From Alentia gelatinosa (lineage: Eukaryota; Annelida; Polychaeta; Phyllodocida; Polynoidae): 64,000 nt of DNA. Positions 1 through 10,605 of the stretch are shown here, one piece after another. The DNA lies in NCBI GenBank assembly GCA_950022655.1, contig OX465590.1, forward strand, positions 43,235,718-43,299,717, read 5' to 3'. Numbering within the stretch: the stretch's first letter is position 1; each line of letters begins with the position of its first letter. The notes under the pieces were generated by a model that worked only from the letters and a program-made list of their open reading frames with translations, searched no databases and was not told the origin of the DNA. The position numbers and the translations under genes are program-made.

Positions 1-167
1 AACCAAATCGGTCTACTAATCGTTGGCTCACCCTTGCCTAGCTTTTCTACATCTACCGACTACGGCCGACTCCGTTAGGATGCCTTGGGTGAGCCAAATT
101 ACCGTCCGTTTGTCGCCGACAAAGGTACATGAATGTTCCGAAATCGGTAGATGGGCATTGGGCTTTA
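1..167. repeat. TIR element, family P, truncated by window edge
   Basis: The right end reads AATCGGTAGATGGGCATTGG followed by GCTTTA. It matches the terminal inverted repeats of the elements at 16193-16610 and 20401-20712. Internal blocks (CGTTTGTCGCCGACAAA, GTTCCGAAATCGGTAG, TACATCTACCGAC-like) are shared with those copies. Non-coding, MITE-like. Confidence 0.7.
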
Positions 168-184
168 GGAAACGCACCCCACCG

Positions 185-186
<2 letters not shown>

Positions 187-221
<35 letters not shown>
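187..221. repeat. (CA)n microsatellite
   Basis: About 17 uninterrupted CA units. It produces spurious Thr/His and Val/Cys reading frames on both strands. Confidence 0.97.
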
Positions 222-224
<3 letters not shown>

Positions 225-475
225 CAGCTACTGCTGTCGCCACATCTTTCGCCCGCCGACTGGAGCTCAGCACCTTGCTGCAAGAAGTCACACTGATTCC
301 CTTCCCTCTCTAAGCCTGTTATTTCTGCCACCTTTTTCAGCTTCAGCCCACGACTCATTTCCCAGTAAAAACATGTTTGTCATTTCGGTGGCGTATGTTC
401 ACACTTGTGTGGCAGTTTGTGTTTGATAATACCGGAATGACAGACGCAATGTTAAATTCTCAGCTTCCCACGAAT

Positions 476-835
476 GACATTATTTTTGTCAGTAGTTTCT
501 TGGCGGAGGTGTCTGGAAAAATGCAATGTTTTATTTACAGTTCCTATACTGCTAGTGACATTATCTTTGTCGGTAGTCTGGGGATTTAGGTGTCTGGAAA
601 AATGCAATGTTTTATTTACAGTTCCCATACTGCTAGTTACATTATCTTTGTCGGTAGTCTGGGGATTTAGGTGTCTGGAAAAATGCAATGTTTTATTTAC
701 AGTTCCCATACTGCTAGTGACATTATCTTTGTCGGTAGTCTGGGGATTTAGGTGTCTGGAAAAAGCAATGTTTTAAAATTCCTAGTTCCCAGACTGCTAG
801 TGACATTATTTTTGTCTATAGTTTAGGGGCCGAGT
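476..835. repeat. 81-bp tandem repeat, about 4.5 units
   Basis: Units start near 476, 557, 638, 719 and 800 with TGACATTATCTTTGTCGGTA. Each also contains GTGTCTGGAAAAATGCAATG and TTTACAGTTCCCATACTGCT. The period is a multiple of three, so frames stay open on both strands, but nothing indicates a gene. The outer units have diverged most, as is usual for a minisatellite edge. Confidence 0.93.
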
Positions 836-1246
836 TTTCTGGCCACGATCCTCCGAGAGATTTTTCCCCGACCCCTGCGAGGACACCATGTTGGATTTCA
901 CGCGATTCAACTCCATAGAGTCTATCGCAGGATTTGGTCCTGCAGCTACGCTTGCTCGATCTTAACCCTTCAAGAGCCACACATCATTCACCATGTACCC
1001 ATACTACAGCAGGCACCAGAACCAATTGTGGCCTTTGTATGGTCGTCTTTTGTAGTCAATATTATTAAAAGAAATTTAAAATTTAGAATTTTCAGTAAAT
1101 CTGTATCTTTTATCAGAACATTCCGATATCTTAAAGACCTGCTGGCAACATTTAGGATAATGACTCCTAAAATCTTTATGATTCTGCGATAATTTTTTAA
1201 AAAGTTACAAAGGAACAAATACAGAGTGGTTCATCCATTCCATACT

Positions 1247-1345
1247 GGAATGCCATATGGCATTGTCCGGCCCTGGCCAGGGGAATGCCATATGGCATTG
1301 TCCTGCCATGGCCAGGGGAATGCCATATGGCATTGCCCTGCCAGA
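1247..1345. repeat. Tandem palindromes (GGAATGCCATATGGCATTG x3)
   Basis: Three copies of a near-perfect palindrome ATGCCATATGGCAT, spaced about 42 bp and separated by CCTGGCCAGGG-type palindromes. Similar short stem-loop arrays recur in the elements at 13.3-13.7 kb and 46.5-46.6 kb. Confidence 0.8.
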
Positions 1346-1401
1346 AAGGGTTAACCATGAATTATCTTCGTAGTAATCATCAATAGTTACCTCAGGTGGA
1401 T

Positions 1402-1824
1402 AGTCCACCAACCACGACAAGGCTATGACAATGGCTTTCCGACAAGGTCTACGACAGGCCTACGATTGGAAGGCTTGTCATAGCCTTATTGTGGTTGGTG
1501 GACCCCAGTTCCCGACAAGAGTCTATGACAAGGACACAACGGGCTGCGACAGAAAGCTTGTCGGGGGCCTTCTAACAAGGTTACGACAAAATCGAACATG
1601 TTTTGATTTTTCCCACGACTGGACCCTTGTCGTGGAGTGTCATGGCGTGTCGGGAGCATGTCGCAGAGGGCTACGATAGGAAATTTTGGTGGAGCGTGCA
1701 CTTCCCGATCCACCCCGACAACGCTGTCGCAGAGCCCCCCTTCTCACGACAAGACTGCGACAAGGCTGCGATTGGAACTTTCATGTCGGCACTTGTCGTA
1801 GCCTTGACATGGTTGTTGGATGCC
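1402..1824. repeat. Foldback/TIR element with internal GACAAGGCTACGACAAGG repeats
   Basis: The left end TCCACCAACCACGACAAGGC is matched by the inverse complement near 1474-1503, forming a hairpin. It is matched again in diverged form near 1793-1822. The interior is a degenerate tandem of ACGACAAGG and CTTGTCGTAG words. Non-coding despite several short open frames. Confidence 0.6.
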
Positions 1825-1877
1825 GCCTTTACTCATACAGTTTTTCTCAATTCGGGTGGCAGAACCCTGGTTATTGC

Positions 1878-1975
1878 AGCGATAGATCTGTCACAGTAAT
1901 TGGAGCTACAGATCTGTCTTGGTAATAGCAGATACAGATCTGTTTTGGTAATTGCTGAAACAGATCTTTGTCTTT
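1878..1975. repeat. Short tandem (about 30 bp) ACAGATCTGT...TGGTAAT
   Basis: Three to four units containing ACAGATCTGT followed by TTGGTAATTG. The same unit reappears at 2722-2783, on the far side of the SINE region, so the two patches probably belonged to one longer repeat. Confidence 0.65.
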
Positions 1976-2141
1976 GTCATGTCAATGTAACCTTGTTTAT
2001 GTATTGTCATGTATTTTCTCCTAGTTTATTCTCATTCTTCGCACAAGGCCACGGAGATCGTTATTCAAAATTGATCAGAGAAAAATGATACAGTGAACTT
2101 TATATCTCGAACAAGCAGTGTCATAAACCTGCTACCGACAA

Positions 2142-2282
2142 TACAGGCATAATAGCCTATGACAATTTTGAACTCCGCCATACAGTCCACCCGACAATAT
2201 ATGTTTTACCTGTTTGTTTCACCTGATTGGACTAGTTCATGAAATAACGCCAATATTGTGATGGCATATGCAAAATTGCCCA
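2142..2282 (+). repeat. Direct repeat copy 1 flanking the SINE
   Basis: It runs from ACAGGCATAATAGCCTATGA to GGCATATGCAAAATTG. It is close to 90% identical by eye to 2560-2700 in the same orientation. The pair brackets a SINE. Confidence 0.8.
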
Positions 2283-2326
2283 CAAAAATTACCTGAATCA
2301 AAAGAATCTTTCTTGGTAATAACCAA

Positions 2327-2543
2327 GCTCGGTGGCCAAGTGGTAGGGGTGTTCCCCTCGAGCATGGGAGGTCGTGGGTTCAAACCCAGGTCGGGTCATA
2401 CCAAAGACTTACACAAAAATGGTACCGTCTGCCCATTCGGCTTAACACCCGCCATTAGAATGAGGAGTAGGGGTCTAGGACCCGAGTGGAAGAACGGCCG
2501 TATAGCCGAATTCGGTTATTGTGTAACACAATATTCCCTTAAA
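2327..2543 (+). mobile_element. tRNA-derived SINE
   Basis: The 5' head is tRNA-like: an A-box-like GGTGGCCAAGTGGTAGGGGT and a B box GGGTTCAAACC, about 70 nt in all. The acceptor stem pairs only through several wobbles. It continues into a non-tRNA body (ATACCAAAGACTTA, CATTCGGCTTAACACCCGCC, GAATTCGGTT). A second copy with the same head and body lies inverted at 17100-17287, which establishes an interspersed repeat and not a functional tRNA gene. Tandem-fused tRNA head and body is the normal SINE layout; pol III transcription and LINE-driven mobilisation are family knowledge. Confidence 0.85.
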
Positions 2544-2559
2544 AATTGCCCCCCAAAAA

Positions 2560-2700
2560 ACAGGCATAATAGCCTATGACAATTTTGCACTCCACCATAC
2601 AGTCCACCAAACTATATATGTTATACCTGTTTGTTTCACCTATTTGGACTAGTATATGGAAGAACGTCAATATTGTGATGGCATATGCAAAATTGTCCCC
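2560..2700 (+). repeat. Direct repeat copy 2 flanking the SINE
   Basis: Same sequence block as 2142-2282, 418 bp downstream, immediately 3' of the SINE. Confidence 0.8.
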
Positions 2701-2783
2701 TGAATATATAAAAAAAAACTGTCATGGTAATTGCAGAAACAGGTCTGTCATGGTAATTGGAGGTACAGATCTGTTGTGGTAGT

Positions 2784-3143
2784 TATAAAGTTTCCATTGC
2801 GTGGGTTCAGATCTCAGTATTCGACATCAGACTTTAATTCTCCCTAAAACATCTGGGAAATCGCTGTATTTGTATTGTTTTATGACACTTGATTCCTATT
2901 CTGCAGGAATCTCACAAATCTGCACTGAGAATATTGCGTATTGTTCATTCTCTTATCCGTCTCTTCTCTAATCGAAAAAAACTCCTAATTCAAAGCGAGG
3001 AGAGTATTTGTGTTCAATTGTTTTGATGAACCGGACGAAAGTTCATGCCTGGAATAATAAACTTGACAATTTCCAGATGAAGAAAGAAATAATCGATGGT
3101 TATTTTTCTTTATTTAACTTTTTATGACGTTCAACCTGATGAC
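2784..3143. other. Stretch with no recognisable gene
   Basis: AT-rich sequence on the left side of the 1406-bp duplication. I see no exon with splice sites, no RNA gene and no clear repeat. Confidence 0.5.
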
Positions 3144-3716
3144 TGTGCTCTGTTATTATGGCAATCTGGGTTCTCATTATGTCTGCTGCCAGCCAGAAAT
3201 CGGGCAGTCAGGAATGTCAATATTGTAATTGTTGTGATAAATGTCAACCACTACAAGTGTGGGGCCAGTTTTTGTGTGGACTAGTTAGCTTTGTCTGGCC
3301 ATGAAGACGTGCATTTCAACGAAGAAATCTTTTTACAGAAAATCCTTTTAGGTTAAAAGCTTCATTTGGCAAATTACAAACAACGTACACGGTGCCATGA
3401 AATGGACTTTGTTTACTTTCTACATTCATTTTCTCTTCATATTTCTGCTATCATTGCGTTTCACTGTCTTAAAATAAGATGTTAATCATTTCAAAACAAA
3501 TGTATTTCCTGCATTCGGATGTGGTGTTCTTGATTGTCAGATTGTTTTTAAGGTTATTGGTGATACAGTCTCGTGTCATTTCTCTGTGATTGGCAAGTAT
3601 TTATTCCAATCAGTCATTTTAAAGGCATACTGGACAATTTGCCTTGGAAATTAAAACCAATGTCAATATCCTAAAGATCTAATATGAAGATCTCAAAGTG
3701 CTGTAGAGCACCTATC

Positions 3717-3905
3717 TTAAGCGCCAGATCCGCTAAGGCGACCAAGCGAATGCGTCTGCGATCTGTGCGACTCTGCGAATCACATGCAACAATATTCAAT
3801 ATATTAGATATTGGCGCAAGGCATTCGCATGTCCATGCGAACGTCTGCAAACGTCTGCGAACCCAAACTCGCATGTAAAATCGCCTTAGTGGATCTGGCG
3901 CTTAA
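3717..3905. mobile_element. 189-bp MITE with TTAA ends (copy 1)
   Basis: The ends are TTAAGCGCCAGATCCGCTAA and, inverted, the same sequence with one mismatch. TTAA at both borders resembles the TTAA target duplications of piggyBac- or Kolobok-type transposons. The interior has repeated GCGAATGCG, TCTGCGAACG and TTCGCATGTCCATGCGAA words. Too short to encode a transposase. Confidence 0.85.
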
Positions 3906-4140
3906 CTCCGTCACCGTGGCAGTGGGTTTTTTTATTGAGAGATATATATTATGATACTATCATAAAAGAATATACAGAAATATCCAAAAGTTGTTTTTTA
4001 CATAGTAAAACCCATGTCATTTTGTTGAAACTTTCACAGATTATTACACATAATAAAATCACATGTCAACGTCCTTGTTTTTGAAAGAATTTAAGAAAAC
4101 TAAATTTTACGCCGAGTGAATATTACATAGCGTTCAAACA

Positions 4141-4330
4141 AGTTGGAGAACAACAACATTGACCAAGAAGAGTTGACTTTTTGTATTCATCTCACCCCTG
4201 TATACACTAAAAGAATGGATGATATATATACATCATGGAGAACAGAGTGCAATACTCGTAGGGGCATGGCGAATGGGTTCCTAATGTTAAGCCTATGGGA
4301 CAAAAATACCAGGGGTGAGATAAATGACCG
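4141..4330. repeat. Partial bipartite hairpin element (TCTCACCCCTG unit)
   Basis: Half of a GCCGAGTGAATATTACATAG-type hairpin arm (from about 4112) precedes a unit bounded by ATCTCACCCCTGTA and ACCAGGGGTGAGATAAA. The unit carries the shared word ATGTTAAGCCTATGGG. The same family appears at 5547-5736, 9484-10072, 14179-14530, 55205-55492 and 55650-55960. Confidence 0.7.
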
Positions 4331-4549
4331 ACTGCTACTCCTCACTTTACCTGAAACGCTTTACATTCATCTTCACCCATTTTCACAGACTAGGCAAATA
4401 CCATGCCTGGATATCTTCCTTATTTTCTAGTAATCCCTCCAGTAGACAGGTCTTTGTTTATTTGATTACGATTGTGATCTTTTAATACAGAATCTCTGCA
4501 TGACACAGAAGACATGAGAAGAATTATTCAGCTGATATTGTTGAAAACT

Positions 4550-5955
4550 TGTGCTCTGTTATTATGGCAATCTGGGTTCTCATTATGTCTGCTGCCAGCC
4601 AGAAATCGGGCAGTCAGGAATGTCAATATTGTAATTGTTGTGATAAATGTCAACCACTACAAGTGTGGGGCCAGTTTTTGTGTGGACTAGTTAGCTTTGT
4701 CTGGCCATGAAGACGTGCATTTCAACGAAGAAATCTTTTTACAGAAAATCCTTTTAGGTTAAAAGCTTCATTTGGCAAATTACAAACAACGTACACGGTG
4801 CCATGAAATGGACTTTGTTTACTTTCTACATTCATTTTCTCTTCATATTTCTGCTATCATTGCGTTTCACTGTCTTAAAATAAGATGTTAATCATTTCAA
4901 AACAAATGTATTTCCTGCATTCGGATGTGGTGTTCTTGATTGTCAGATTGTTTTTAAGGTTATTGGTGATACAGTCTCGTGTCATTTCTCTGTGATTGGC
5001 AAGTATTTATTCCAATCAGTCATTTTAAAGGCATACTGGACAATTTGCCTTGGAAATTAAAACCAATGTCAATATCCTAAAGATCTAATATGAAGATCTC
5101 AAAGTGCTGTAGAGCACCTATCTTAAGCGCCAGATCCGCTAAGGCGACCAAGCGAATGCGTCTGCGATCTGTGCGACTCTGCGAATCACATGCAACAATA
5201 TTCAATATATTAGATATTGGCGCAAGGCATTCGCATGTCCATGCGAACGTCTGCAAACGTCTGCGAACCCAAACTCGCATGTAAAATCGCCTTAGTGGAT
5301 CTGGCGCTTAACTCCGTCACCGTGGCAGTGGGTTTTTTTATTGAGAGATATATATTATGATACTATCATAAAAGAATATACAGAAATATCCAAAAGTTGT
5401 TTTTTACATAGTAAAACCCATGTCATTTTGTTGAAACTTTCACAGATTATTACACATAATAAAATCACATGTCAACGTCCTTGTTTTTGAAAGAATTTAA
5501 GAAAACTAAATTTTACGCCGAGTGAATATTACATAGCGTTCAAACAAGTTGGAGAACAACAACATTGACCAAGAAGAGTTGACTTTTTGTATTCATCTCA
5601 CCCCTGTATACACTAAAAGAATGGATGATATATATACATCATGGAGAACAGAGTGCAATACTCGTAGGGGCATGGCGAATGGGTTCCTAATGTTAAGCCT
5701 ATGGGACAAAAATACCAGGGGTGAGATAAATGACCGACTGCTACTCCTCACTTTACCTGAAACGCTTTACATTCATCTTCACCCATTTTCACAGACTAGG
5801 CAAATACCATGCCTGGATATCTTCCTTATTTTCTAGTAATCCCTCCAGTAGACAGGTCTTTGTTTATTTGATTACGATTGTGATCTTTTAATACAGAATC
5901 TCTGCATGACACAGAAGACATGAGAAGAATTATTCAGCTGATATTGTTGAAAACT
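4550..5955 (+). repeat. 1406-bp tandem duplication, copy 2
   Basis: Second copy of 3144-4549. It ends about 85 bp before the splice acceptor that precedes the GPCR start codon, so the duplicated DNA probably lies within a 5' UTR intron or the proximal upstream region of that gene. Confidence 0.95.
5123..5311. mobile_element. 189-bp MITE with TTAA ends (copy 2)
   Basis: Copied together with the surrounding 1406-bp unit, not by a separate transposition, since its offset from copy 1 is the duplication period. Confidence 0.85.
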
Positions 5956-6059
5956 TTCCATTTTTTCTAACCCATTATCAAATCAATAACATAAATCCGA
6001 TCAGAAATACTGAAACTCAGACACATTTGTTCTCTTTTCAGATACTGAGTGACTTCACC

Positions 6060-8572
6060 ATGGGTGTGTGGTCGCGGCACAACATGACGCTGCAGGACAA
6101 CATGAGTTCTGTGTCATTGCTGGACTCGCTGGAGTCGGAGGGGGACTCGCAGAGTGACATACCCTCACGGACCGAGCTCTATATAGTTATGGGCCTGCTC
6201 ACCTTCCTATCCATCATGGGCACTGCAGGCAATGCTTTAGTACTCTACGTCTTTTCGAAGAAGAAGGATCGTATGACCTCTACACTCTTCATCTTAGGAC
6301 TAGCATTTGTGGACTTCACCACTTGTCTAATAGTCATCCCGTATACAATCTACATAGAGTTTGTGGACTTCCACATTCGCTACGACATCCTCTGCAAAAT
6401 GTACCAATTCCTGATCACCTGCAACATACCTTTCTCAGCTCTCATCATGGTGGCCATTGCTATCGATCGCTACTTCTGTATCTGCCATCCATTCCTGCAT
6501 GCCATGAATCTACGAAGGGCGAAGCTGATGATTGGTTGTCTAGGAGCATTAGCTGCAGGAATTGGGGTGATTGTGGGCCTCATGTACGGGGTCTATCAGA
6601 AGGTGCCCACGCCTGTGGACCCGCTGCCGAATGCTTCGGTCCCGCTCAATGTGACGGGGCCTCACCTCGGAGTGGGTGCCGGACTGGGGTCGCCGGCAGA
6701 TGATGGTCTCTCTGATGTGGAACGAGCAACCAGCCTGATATTCAATGGTGGAAAGCCAGAGAACATACAGGTGAGTAACATGTCATGCAGATATTGTTTT
6801 TATTTCTAAGAATTGATATTAAAGATTTAAAAAATTTAAGTTTATTTCAGAAGAAAGTTTTCACAGCAGTAATTCGGTGTATCTTCCGATATTTCCATCT
6901 AAGATTGTTTACACTAAATATCCTCTAAAATTTCTACACCTTGTCAGGCATTCCTAGGTGACCCCCCCCCCCCCTTCCCCTCCTCCAAAAAAGCAACAGT
7001 TTCCTGGATGGGTGCCTCTTGACTTAATTAAGATGTCTGTCTCATTTTACAATACTTGGCATTTATCGGTCGTTTATCGTATGGCCTCTCTCTGCCATTT
7101 CTCTTAATTAACATCATTTTTTATTTTTTTGAAGAATTTTTTATTGATTTACTAGATTCACAAAAAGTATTCAAGTTGTAACCAAATATTCTAATCTCCC
7201 GCTAACTGTTCTTCATGTACTTACAGATCCTGAAACGCAACATCAATATTGAGATCTCTCACTTACTGTTTTTCATGTACTTTAAGGTCCTTAAACTCTA
7301 CACAAATATCCAGATATTCTCATCTTCCACTAACTGTTCTCCATGTACTTACAGGTCCTTAAACTCTACACAAATATTCTCATCTCCCGCTAACTGTTCT
7401 CCATGTACTTCCAGGTCCTTAAACTACATAAACATTCATAACTCCCGCTAACTTTTCTCAATGTACTTACATGCCCTTAAACTCTACACAAATATTTTCA
7501 TCTCCTGCTAACTATTCTCCATGTACTTACGGGTCCTAAAACTCTACACAAATATTCTTATCTCTCGCTAACTATTCTCCATGTACTTCCAAGTCTTCAA
7601 ACTCTACACAAATATTTTCATCTTCCGCTAACTATTCTCCATGTTCTTACATGTCCTTAAACCTTACATGAATATTCTCATCTCTCGCTAACTCCTATAC
7701 ATTTACTTACAGGTCCTCAAACTCTACACAAATATTCCCATCTCTCGCTAAATCTTCATCATGTACTTCCAGGTCCTCAAACTCTACACAAATATTCTGA
7801 TCTCTCGCTAAATCTTCTGCATGTACTTACAGGTTCTTAAACTCTAATGAATATTTTGATCTACCGTTAATTGGTATCCATGTACTTCCAGGTCCTTAAA
7901 CTCTACACGGGGCATTGCGCGCAGAACGAGTTCGTACTCAGCTCCAACTTCGCTTGGTACTTCCAAAAATTCTACACCGCCATGTACCTCGTGTGCCTCA
8001 TTATCGTCATCATCCTCTACGTCCTCATTTATCGCTCAGTGCTGGCGCGGCGCACCAAGCGGCAGAAAGCCAAGACCAAGAGCCTCCCTCTGACCGTCAC
8101 TTCCGGTAACGACAACAACGGCAACTCGCAGGAGGAAACACTGCTGACGACTGTCAACGGCGACATGGCGACCACCACCACCATCGTCGCCGGAACCGGA
8201 ACTACCACGCCGCCCACTTCCGGTGCAGGTGGCGCCGCCGACGGCGAGGTGCGGAACGGCTCGAGTTTAAAGATTCTGCCTGAGAAGCCGTCGAAGAAGC
8301 AGAAGGATAATGATGATGAGAAACGAAGAAAGTCCACCAAGAAAGACCGCAACCGGAGTGCCAACCTGAAAACGGCGGCCATGTTGTTTGTGGTGACGGC
8401 TGTGTTTGTCGTCACCTTCCTGCCCGCTTTTCTCATGGCCCTACAGCTGATTCCCTACAGCATGACTGTCTTCTATATGTACTTCGCCAACAATGTCGCC
8501 AACCCCGTCATATACAGCTTCATGAACAAAAACTTCCGAGACGACCTGAAAAAGCTGTTTTGTGGACGATAA
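6060..8572 (+). CDS. Class A (rhodopsin-like) GPCR, two coding exons
   Basis: Exons 6060-6770 and 7892-8572 join in phase 0 into 463 residues. The ATG at 6060 sits in a strong Kozak context (ACCATGG). It lies 20 bp after a pyrimidine-rich acceptor (TCTCTTTTCAG, ending 6040), so an untranslated exon and intron lie upstream. The donor is CAG|GTGAGT at 6771. Seven membrane segments fit: TM1 about 41-65, TM2 75-96, TM3 109-134, TM4 154-177, TM5 265-287, TM6 397-423, TM7 427-447. Family signatures: GN at 57-58, LAFVD with Asp85, DRY 136-138, Cys112 with Cys246 as the likely TM3-ECL2 disulfide, and NPVIY 441-445. N-glycosylation sequons are at 8, 14, 191 and 197. Intracellular loop 3 is long (about 288-396), Thr- then Lys-rich. 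Oddities: TM6 has FLP where CWxP is usual (Phe413), and the TM4 Trp and TM5 Pro are not apparent. TM3 position 3.32 is not Asp, so an amine receptor is unlikely. A peptide or orphan receptor at the plasma membrane is the best reading; ligand unknown. Confidence 0.9.
7202..7891 (+). repeat. About 60-bp tandem array duplicating the exon-2 splice acceptor
   Basis: Eleven degenerate units precede the true acceptor. Each contains CATGTACTTACAG followed by GTCCTTAAACTCTACAC, which is the acceptor plus the first codons of GPCR exon 2, and then an intronic-looking spacer (AAATATTCTCATCTC, CGCTAACTGTTC). About eight units keep an AG at the acceptor position; units near 7466, 7526 and 7646 have lost it. 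The last partial unit is the real acceptor (AG at 7890-7891). Use of any typical upstream copy would add VLKLYTNILISR and then an in-frame TAA, so these are decoy 3' splice sites. Confidence 0.9.
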
Positions 8573-9483
8573 AATGTGGGTAGCCAGTGAGTGTCACATG
8601 AATATATCGCCTATAATTGCGTGTGCTTTGCTGTCCCTGACTCTGACAGTGTCCTGTGACACGGACACCAAGCTGGCCTCGTTCTGACAGCCACAGTGAC
8701 GTCACGCACTGCTCAGCGTCCGGGCATTTTTGGTATTTGATGGTGTGAGACCTACGTTTTGACCTATCTTTAACCAAGTTGTACTGTACAGTCACATATC
8801 CACATTGTGATCCAAACTACAGACCCACAAAAAACACTGTAGGAAACAGAATAATGGACTGCGCATGTACTGGGAGGTCAGCTGACCAATCAGCGTGGAG
8901 CTTACATAGCGTGTTAGCCAGTCTTTTATACGTACAAGGTCACCGTAAATTATACGTCATATATCGCAGTGACTGCGTCGCATAGGCAGGATTACAACAA
9001 GCTTCAAAGTCTGTGTGCTTTGATAGGGAAGAGCCAGGATTGTACATACAAATCAATACTTTCAACAAATACCAACTGGATTGAGTGTTACAATGTGCTA
9101 TAATATCAGTCAGTCATCCTACAAAAAAAACTATGACATGAAATATCGTGTTTATAATATGTCACAGAGGTCTATAGCGTGGAGTATAATGTACACAAAA
9201 CAGAGACATGTTCAGACTGCACTCTTTACAGTATTACAAACTTCTGATCTGCAAGGCTGAGGATGGTGCCCCTCTATATCTATAATCGACTTGGACTGGT
9301 GTGTGTAATCGGCAAGTAATCGGTCGTAACGGGTGCTACATGAACCATCAAACTGTTAACTACGACCACCAGTCGGGTTGTATCTACCCGTGTGAACACA
9401 GCTCAAGAAACGGTCAACCATCTCTTCGTATCCTGACAGTGGCGGAAGCCAGAGAGATGGTCTTTCGGTGGAAACATAAGGAT
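8573..9483. other. GPCR 3' flank / probable 3' UTR, no other gene seen
   Basis: Follows the TAA stop at 8570-8572. I found no clear AATAAA in the first few hundred bases, so the transcript end is not placed. A dyad (CTGTGACACGG region) and short open frames are present but look non-coding. Confidence 0.4.
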
Positions 9484-10072
9484 TGCCTTTACCAGTGAAA
9501 CAGGACCAAAGAAGAAACCAACAAGTTTTGGTCAAAGTCATTGTTCTCCGCGAGTTTGATGCAGAGTGATATGAACAAGGCGACATCCGAGTGAGTAAAG
9601 TTCGAGAACAACAACTTTGACCAAAACGAGTTGTGTTCTGTATTCATCTCACCTCTGTACACACTAGAAGAATGGAAGAGGCACAGGATATAGACCATGG
9701 AAAACGGACTTCAATACTCGTAAGGGTATGGAGAACAAGCTCCCAATGTTAAGCCTATAGGACAAAAATACCAGGGGTGAGATGATAAAGAAGAAACCAA
9801 CAAGTTCTGGTCAAAGTCGTTGTTCTCCATGAGTTTGATGCGGAGTCATATAAACGAGGTGACAGCCGAGTGAATATCATATAGAATTCAAACAAGTTGG
9901 AGAATGACTTCTTTGACCAAAACGAGTTGCTTTCTGTATTTATCTTGTACAGAATGGACATCACACCGGATATGGACCATGGAGAACAGACTGCAATACT
10001 TGTAGCGGCATGGAGAACGAGTTCCCAATGATAAGCCTATGGACATTTATTGCAGGGGTGAGATAAAATGAC
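9484..10072. repeat. Two head-to-tail bipartite hairpin elements (TCTCACC type)
   Basis: A hairpin with arms AGAAACCAACAAGTTTTGGT and inverse, core GGCGACATCCGAGTGAG, is followed by a unit ending CAGGGGTGAGAT near 9770-9782. The arrangement then repeats (arm restart near 9790, core GGTGACAGCCGAGTGAAT) and ends with GCAGGGGTGAGATAAAAT. AATGTTAAGCCTATAGG and AATGATAAGCCTATGG mark each unit. Confidence 0.7.
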
Positions 10073-10139
10073 GGACCATGAGCGGTTGTGTGTGCTCGTA
10101 TATCAGTCTCTGACAATAGCTACACATATCAGTCTGAGG

Positions 10140-10196
10140 GGGCAGCACACTGCAGCACACTGCAGCACACTGCAGAGCACACTGCAGCACACTTCT
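10140..10196. repeat. Short tandem CAGCACACTG
   Basis: Five to six copies of a 10-bp unit with one slightly longer unit (CAGAGCACACTG). Confidence 0.9.
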
Positions 10197-10309
10197 CATG
10201 GAGGTTGTCGGGGGCTGCGGGCTGGAAGCACCTTGTCAATGATCACTGGTGACCGGGGAACAGCAGCTGTCTGTGTGGGAAGCCATGAGCATGAGATTTA
10301 CCTCCTGTG

Positions 10310-10346
10310 ACTATCCAACCTCTGACTAACCTCTGACTAACCTCTG
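10310..10346. repeat. Short tandem TAACCTCTGAC
   Basis: Three adjacent copies of an 11-12-bp unit (AACCTCTGACT). Confidence 0.85.
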
Positions 10347-10420
10347 ACTATGGCCTGTTAACTCCATCAGTCCTGCACCCTACAGTTGTGTGATCATCAT
10401 TCTGAAGCGACCTTCTGGAA

Positions 10421-10605
10421 GGCCTGTTTCCATTGGCTGACGAAAACGGTGTAGATTTTTCCTAAAAGCCCATTTACATTTTCTGTCAGCAGTGCTAAAG
10501 GTCCGTCGGTGGTTCCTGACTGTAGATCAGTGACGGCCAATAAAAATAGGCTTTTAGGAGAACTAAAAAAATCTACACCATTTTCGTCGCCCAAAGGAAA
10601 CTGTT
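10421..10605. mobile_element. MITE, family Q (about 185 bp)
   Basis: The left end GGCCTGTTTCCATTGGCTGA runs on into GTGTAGATTTTTCC. The inverse is found at the right (AAAAAATCTACACCATTTTC ... AAAGGAAAC). The centre holds GGTCCGTCGGTGGTTCCTGA. A second copy lies at 28476-28680 with the same ends and centre. Confidence 0.8.

Larger units (their letters stand above)
3144..4549 (+). repeat. 1406-bp tandem duplication, copy 1
   Basis: Copies 1 and 2 are adjacent and head-to-tail. They share every stretch I compared, including the short open frames at 3671-3878 versus 5077-5284 and 4143-4430 versus 5549-5836. Offset is exactly 1406. The unit starts TGTGCTCTGTTATTATGG and ends GATATTGTTGAAAACT. Each copy carries a 189-bp TTAA-bounded MITE and half of a bipartite hairpin element. 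Near-perfect identity means a very recent duplication or an assembly artefact. Confidence 0.95.

Noticed and set aside
452..776. Repeat protein with 27-residue units
   Set aside because: The 81-bp tandem is open on both strands, outer units are broken, and no gene context exists.
2327..2400. Functional tRNA gene
   Set aside because: The acceptor stem depends on several wobbles, and the same head plus a non-tRNA body recurs at 17100-17287, so it is a SINE.
3671..5284. Pair of identical small proteins
   Set aside because: They are frames through a MITE copied by the 1406-bp duplication.
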